A DNA stretch of 64,000 nucleotides from Salinicola halophilus. GTDB lineage: Bacteria; Pseudomonadota; Gammaproteobacteria; Pseudomonadales; Halomonadaceae. Below are positions 59,439-64,000 of the stretch, one piece after another. The stretch covers positions 282,990-346,989 of the forward strand of contig NZ_PZJV01000001.1 in assembly GCF_003206155.1 (NCBI RefSeq), read 5' to 3'. The number at the start of each line of letters is the position of its first letter. Positions within the stretch are counted from its first letter, which is position 1. The position numbers and the translations under genes are program-made. The notes under the pieces are model-generated. The model made no database searches, was not told where the DNA came from, and saw only the letters and a program-made list of their open reading frames with translations.

Positions 59439-60767
59439 ATGGCAGGACTAGACACGCGGGGGCTGGCTGACGGGCTCTCTCAGGGCATCGGGCTCGGTAT
59501 GCGCATGCAAGACCAGCAGCGCCGACAGCAGCACGACAAGGTCCGTATGCAGCAGTACGAGCGTGGCCTGGCCATGCGCGAGCAGGAGTTCGATCAACGC
59601 CAGCAGGGACGCCAGCGCGAGATGGACCAGCAGATCGCCCAGAGCGGCTACGCGCGTCTCGCCGCCGGGCAAGAGCTGGACGATGAGCAGATCGAAGCGT
59701 TCAAGCGGCAGCCCTGGATGGCGCCGTGGCATGTCGCCAGCGACGAGGTCGGCGCGGCCATCGATACCGCGGCGCGGGTGATCGATAGCGACGATCCCAG
59801 CGATCTCAACGACCCGGAGTCCATCGAGGCGCTGAACGCTATGTTCGGTCCGCGCATCAATCGCGGCCACGGCACGAAGAAGCGTATCCGCGCGGCGATC
59901 CCGGGCCAGAAACCCGGCACGCTGGCGTTCGATCTCGACGTCGAAGACGCCGAGGGCAATCGCTACACCGCGCCGATGACCCGCAATCGCGGTGCTGCCG
60001 GCGACGATGATGAAGTCATGCAGACCGACGTCGGCGACATCATCAACCAGGTCGCCGGCTATCAGCAGCTACGCGGCGCCCTCACGCCGAAAGCTCGGCA
60101 GCGGGCGGTCGAGTACGGGCGATCGCTTGGATTTCTGCCTGAGCAGGAGCGCGAGGACCAGTGGGAGATGGTCGACGGGCCCCGAGGGAGCAAGATCGCG
60201 ATCAATAGCCGCACCGGCGAGCCCAAGCAGGTTATTGGTCCAGACAATTCACGCGGTAGCGGCGCTGCAAGAGGGGCTCCTAACTCGGCGACTCAAGAGG
60301 CGCAGTGGCTGGTGCAGCAGGGTATTGCCCCGGACATTCAGACGGCTTACGGAATGGTGACGCGGGCAGGTCAGGATGACGACTACAACCGCCAGAAAGA
60401 CCAGCTCGACTACGTCGACAATCAGATCGGCCAGTTGGTGGACGTGCAGACGTCCACGGGATTCAACTCGTTTGGGCCAGACGAACAAGCAAAAGTGAAT
60501 AGCCAACTTGAGGCCCTACGACAGCGCCGGGAGCGGATTGCCAGCAGCATGTGGCAAGAGCGCCAACCCGCCGGGAATCCCCATCCCCGAGGGTTGAATA
60601 TGTCCGGGGCGGCCGGCGACAGCCAGCCGGCACCGGGGAATCCCGATAGTGAGCGGCCGATACCGACGGCGTCTAGCGGCTCAAACTCTCGGTATCCGGC
60701 GGCCTCGTCCGGCGGGCAGAGCGGCGACTCGACCATCGAGACCTTCCGCAATCAATTCGGCTACTAA
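59439..60767 (+). CDS. Ejection-type internal virion protein 3
   Basis: A 442-residue protein with an N-terminal Gln-rich helix (MRMQDQQRRQQHDKVRMQQY), a central globular part and a disordered Ser/Gly/Pro C-terminus. GAGGAGAG precedes the ATG at 59439. Composition and place before the giant gene suggest a co-injected protein; no enzymatic motif is visible. Confidence 0.6.
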   Translation: MAGLDTRGLADGLSQGIGLGMRMQDQQRRQQHDKVRMQQYERGLAMREQEFDQRQQGRQREMDQQIAQSGYARLAAGQELDDEQIEAFKRQPWMAPWHVASDEVGAAIDTAARVIDSDDPSDLNDPESIEALNAMFGPRINRGHGTKKRIRAAIPGQKPGTLAFDLDVEDAEGNRYTAPMTRNRGAAGDDDEVMQTDVGDIINQVAGYQQLRGALTPKARQRAVEYGRSLGFLPEQEREDQWEMVDGPRGSKIAINSRTGEPKQVIGPDNSRGSGAARGAPNSATQEAQWLVQQGIAPDIQTAYGMVTRAGQDDDYNRQKDQLDYVDNQIGQLVDVQTSTGFNSFGPDEQAKVNSQLEALRQRRERIASSMWQERQPAGNPHPRGLNMSGAAGDSQPAPGNPDSERPIPTASSGSNSRYPAASSGGQSGDSTIETFRNQFGY

Positions 60768-60779
60768 AAGGAGCTGCGC

Positions 60780-63700
60780 GTGCCCGCCAAGTGGAGCGAG
60801 ATCGCCCAGAGCGAACAATTCCAGAGCCTACCCGCTGCGGACCGGCAAGCCGTGCGGGGGGACTTCTTCGAGCGAGTGATTCGACCGGCGGTCCCGGCTG
60901 ATAAACACGAAGCGGTGAGTGACGACTTCTTCACCGCCACGGAAGCGGACGTCTTCGGCAACGGCTCTGTTCCTCTCAGCCAGAAGCCGGAAGCCCCCAA
61001 ACCGAAGGCGCCCGATGCGGCCGAAGACGACCCCGGCTTCTTCGAGTCGACCTGGAATAGCGTTCAAGGCGCCGGCGATCGTGCGATGGATCTCGCCGGT
61101 AACGCCATGCAGTTCGTCGGCAACAGCGGAGAATGGCGCGAAGACGCGACGAAGGACTGGCCAGTCGTCGGCAAGGTGGTCGATTACCTTAACCCGGACG
61201 CGGCAAACGACAAGCTGCGCGATTGGGGGCAGGCGCTTCAGGATCAGGATGCGGGCTACGAGGAGAACTTCACTTGGCAGAAGGTGAAGGACGAGCCGAG
61301 TCTGTCGAATATCACCGGCTTCATCACCGAGCAAGGCATCCGGTCCGCGCCCGACATGGCGGCCGCCGTTGCGGCGCTGCCGGCCTACGTCGTGACCCGG
61401 GCGCAGGAGTTGGGTGAAGAGCGCGCGCGCAATGACGGTTTGACCACCGAAGACGGCGAGCTTGCCGCCGCTGACTATGCCAAAGGGCTCCCGCCGGCGC
61501 TGGGTTCGGCTCTGCTTGATCGCTTCGGCGCCAAAGGCATGCTGGGGCTTGGCCAGAAGCCAGTCCAATCCATGCGCAGGGTGCCCGGCGCGGTGGCCAA
61601 GGCGGCGACCAAAGAAGCCGGCACCGAGGCCGCACAGGAGAGCATCGAATACGTCGGTACCAACGCCGGAACGGAGGCCGGCTTTGACCTCGCCGAAATG
61701 GGCGATCGTGCAATGGCCGGCGCAGTGGCCGGGGCCGGTATGGGTGGCGTGGTTCGCGCCGGCACCGGTGCAACGGAGGCGCTGAGTGATGGCTCGGAGT
61801 CCGCGCCGTCTACGCCTCAAGAAAGACCGGAAAGCGCGACGGGACCAGCGGACGAGACAACAACGACGCAATCCATGCCGCTCGATCCTGAGTCGATCGA
61901 GGCATCTATTGATCTCATCGCCCAGCCGCGGCATCGCCTCGATGGCGAACAGCGTGCCGCTCGGGATTCGGTAACCGACGGGCAGGGCTTCGACCTCTTG
62001 CGTGCCGAAGCACAGCGCCGAGGCGACGAAGAAGCGGCCGCTGAGCTGGATCGGCTCGGCGGCGATATCGGTCTCGCTCTCGAAGAGGAGACGCTACTTC
62101 GGAGCCAGGGCGGCGACACGGCTGCGCTGCAGCCTCGTCTCGATGCGCTTGCGCAGCGCTACCGCGACGTAACGGCCCGCGTGATGGACAACGCGGCTCC
62201 AAGCGCCAGCGACGCGAGGGCGGAAACAGAACCCCGACGCCCGGAGGCACCGAACCAGCCTGACAGTGAGGCCGAGACGACGCCACAACGCAGCCCGCGC
62301 GAACGAAAGCTCGGCATCGACAACGACATCCGCGTCGCCGAGAAGGTCGGCGCCGATGAAGACGCGGTCAGGCTGCGCAACGCCAAGAGTCTCTTCGTGC
62401 GGGCGATGGAGCAAGACGAGGCCGGCAACAGCGATATGGGCTCGCGCCTGCGCCAGCGCGGTCTCGACATTCACCGTGAAATCTACGGCGATCCCGAATC
62501 GCTGATGCCGGAGCGGCCCTCATCTTTTCCGGTGCCGTACCAATTCGACGGCGACCTCGAGCCCGGCGGGCAGTATCCGGGGCGTCCCAATGCCCCGCGC
62601 CAGCCCGACACCGTCGAAGGGACGCCCGATCAGCGGCTGCAGGAACCCGCACGACGGCTGCGCCAGGGCGATCAGGCGAGCGGTGATTCGCTGATCTACG
62701 GCGACGGCCCGACGGTGCAGCGCGGCAACGCCGACACCGGTATGGATCAGCCCTTCGACCATGCGCGGACGACTGACACCACCCAGCAGGCCAAGCCGAG
62801 CGGCTATGACCCGACCCAAGCCGCCGACACGCCCAAGCACCGGCGGCGCGTGCAAACCAGCGGCAAGCGCGCGCAGGCTTATCTGGCCGACAATACGCCG
62901 GTGCCGGTTCGCTATCGCGCTATGGAGCTCGATGAGCTGACGCCGTCCAATAGCCCAGACGGAGAAGTGAACCCGAGCTTCCCATCTGAGCTGCAACCCC
63001 GCGACCGCACCGGCAAGAACAGCCAGGTCCAAGTGCGCAATATCGCCGCGCGTCTCAATCCCGAGCGGCTGGGTGAATCCAGCGACGCCGGCAGCGGCTC
63101 GCCGATCGTCGGCCCGGATGGCGTCGTCGAATCCGGCAACGGCCGCACGATGGGCATTGCGCAGGCATACCGCGGCGACACCCCGCAGGCGAAGCGGTAC
63201 CGGGACTTCGTGCGCACCCGTGCCGAAGACTTCGGTATTGATCCGGAAGTCGTCAACGGGATGCGCAATCCGGTACTGGTGCGCGAGCGAACCGGCAGCA
63301 TCGACCGCGCCGAGTTTGCCCGGCGTGCCAACGAGGCAGACGTCGCCAGCATGACGCCGTTCGAGCTGGCCGTATCTGACGCCGACCGGCTGAGCGTCGA
63401 TGACATGGCCGAATGGACAACCGACGAGGCCGGCGACCCGCTCGCCGCTTCGAACCGCGGCTTCACGCGCCGTTTCTCGCAGCGGATCGGCAACAACGAG
63501 GCAAGCCGATACCGCAGCCGCGACGGCCAGCCGACGCCCGAACTCGGTGAACGTATGCAGCGCGCTGTGTTCGCGAAGAGTTACGCCGATAACGCCGGCC
63601 GCCCCTCGCCGGACATGCTCGAGATGGTCACCGAGCGCCAAGGCCACCTGCGCAATCTGAAGCTTGGCCTTCAAGTGGCGGCGCCGGACTTCGCCGTCGC

Positions 63701-64000
63701 GCGCGAGTACGGCGGCGGCGAGGCGACCGGCATGGTCGATACCGTCGTGGACGCCGTACGCATCGTGCGTCAGGCGCGATCGTCGGGCATGCCTGTGCGC
63801 GATCTCGTCAGCCAGAGCGACGCTTTCGACGCACCGGTGCCGCGCGATACCGCCGCGCTGGCGATGTTCATCGCCAACAACGCGCGCAGTCGCAAGGGGC
63901 TGTCCGACGCGCTGTCCATGATCGCCACCGCCACGCGAAGCCGCGCCGAAACCAGCCGCAACGGTGCGCTGTTCGGCGACTCGGTCACCAATGAGGACAT
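60780..64000 (+). CDS. Giant polyvalent protein with DdrB-like ParB domain (partial)
   Basis: An uninterrupted frame of at least 1,073 codons running off the right edge; the GTG at 60780 has AAGGAG 7 nt upstream. The N-terminus (KWSEIAQSEQFQSLPAADRQ, then FFERVIRPAVPA) is the short start domain of phage polyvalent proteins. After a helical, disordered stretch, residues about 740-900 carry a DdrB-type ParB/sulfiredoxin-like fold with GPDGVVESGNGRTMGIAQAY. Related giant proteins in Bcep22-like podophages and P1 DarB/DdrB are packed in the virion and protect incoming DNA. Methylase or helicase domains may lie beyond the edge. Confidence 0.85.
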   Translation, partial: MPAKWSEIAQSEQFQSLPAADRQAVRGDFFERVIRPAVPADKHEAVSDDFFTATEADVFGNGSVPLSQKPEAPKPKAPDAAEDDPGFFESTWNSVQGAGDRAMDLAGNAMQFVGNSGEWREDATKDWPVVGKVVDYLNPDAANDKLRDWGQALQDQDAGYEENFTWQKVKDEPSLSNITGFITEQGIRSAPDMAAAVAALPAYVVTRAQELGEERARNDGLTTEDGELAAADYAKGLPPALGSALLDRFGAKGMLGLGQKPVQSMRRVPGAVAKAATKEAGTEAAQESIEYVGTNAGTEAGFDLAEMGDRAMAGAVAGAGMGGVVRAGTGATEALSDGSESAPSTPQERPESATGPADETTTTQSMPLDPESIEASIDLIAQPRHRLDGEQRAARDSVTDGQGFDLLRAEAQRRGDEEAAAELDRLGGDIGLALEEETLLRSQGGDTAALQPRLDALAQRYRDVTARVMDNAAPSASDARAETEPRRPEAPNQPDSEAETTPQRSPRERKLGIDNDIRVAEKVGADEDAVRLRNAKSLFVRAMEQDEAGNSDMGSRLRQRGLDIHREIYGDPESLMPERPSSFPVPYQFDGDLEPGGQYPGRPNAPRQPDTVEGTPDQRLQEPARRLRQGDQASGDSLIYGDGPTVQRGNADTGMDQPFDHARTTDTTQQAKPSGYDPTQAADTPKHRRRVQTSGKRAQAYLADNTPVPVRYRAMELDELTPSNSPDGEVNPSFPSELQPRDRTGKNSQVQVRNIAARLNPERLGESSDAGSGSPIVGPDGVVESGNGRTMGIAQAYRGDTPQAKRYRDFVRTRAEDFGIDPEVVNGMRNPVLVRERTGSIDRAEFARRANEADVASMTPFELAVSDADRLSVDDMAEWTTDEAGDPLAASNRGFTRRFSQRIGNNEASRYRSRDGQPTPELGERMQRAVFAKSYADNAGRPSPDMLEMVTERQGHLRNLKLGLQVAAPDFAVAREYGGGEATGMVDTVVDAVRIVRQARSSGMPVRDLVSQSDAFDAPVPRDTAALAMFIANNARSRKGLSDALSMIATATRSRAETSRNGALFGDSVTNED

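Noticed and set aside
60828-61934. 368-residue leftward frame at the start of the giant gene
   Set aside because: The rightward frame from 60780 is uninterrupted to the window edge, has a strong ribosome site and recognisable domains.

Overview
The window joins about 16 kb of ordinary gammaproteobacterial chromosome to most of an integrated temperate phage. The chromosomal genes (glycine cleavage system, an AGCS sodium:amino-acid symporter, AlkB, a RegB/RegA-type redox two-component system) and the high-GC codon use suggest a halophilic or marine gammaproteobacterium of the Halomonadaceae kind. That placement is inferred from protein character only. No rRNA or tRNA was recognised.

Host part (1-16 kb): gcvH-gcvP run leftward, away from a 620 bp intergenic region. 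An AGCS symporter and gcvT run rightward from the same region. Then follow a leftward block of envelope and repair genes (AlkB-like dioxygenase, PAP2 phosphatase, GT4 glycosyltransferase, LysM/M23 lipoprotein, PlsC-like acyltransferase), an MFS transporter, glutaredoxin, an inositol-monophosphatase-family enzyme and the histidine kinase/response regulator pair.

Prophage (about 16.1 kb to beyond the right edge): a tyrosine integrase and an AlpA-like excisionase/regulator lie at the left end, with a phage rdgC beside them. A leftward early operon starts at about 24.5 kb and encodes two small proteins, an unknown, a Rad52/ERF-like annealing protein, a coiled-coil protein and SSB. The immunity region at 28.3-29.3 kb has an autocleavable CI-type repressor divergent from a Cro-like protein. 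Their operator sequence recurs at the leftward promoter 4.5 kb away. Rightward genes encode a lambda-O-like initiator with internal iterons, a DnaC-like loader, NinB, a VSR/MmcB-like nuclease, an HNH-like protein and a RusA-like resolvase. A block of accessory genes (35.3-38.4 kb) follows, including two tandem paralogues behind a LexA box. Then come lysis genes, terminase, portal, scaffold, major capsid protein, connector, tail and fibre genes, ejection-type proteins, and a very large polyvalent protein with a DdrB-type ParB domain that runs off the edge. The morphogenesis layout has no sheath, tape measure or baseplate, so the phage is a podovirus, probably related to the Bcep22-like group.

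A 3,371 bp ISL3-family element of the ISPpu12 type (24,841-28,211) sits inside the immunity region. It carries cadR, a CDF cation transporter, an lspA with a one-base frameshift, and the transposase. It is bounded by 24-bp inverted repeats and a perfect 8-bp target duplication (GATTCACA). It interrupts a small secreted-protein gene that overlaps the repressor stop codon, a position typical of lysogenic-conversion or superinfection-exclusion genes. Removing the element in silico restores a 95-residue reading frame.

The most unusual material is the split repressor-coupled secreted protein, the boxA-containing early leader, the SOS-box paralogue pair, two unrelated HExxH proteins, the Cys-rich secreted peptide, the portal tail in an alternative frame, and the giant polyvalent protein.
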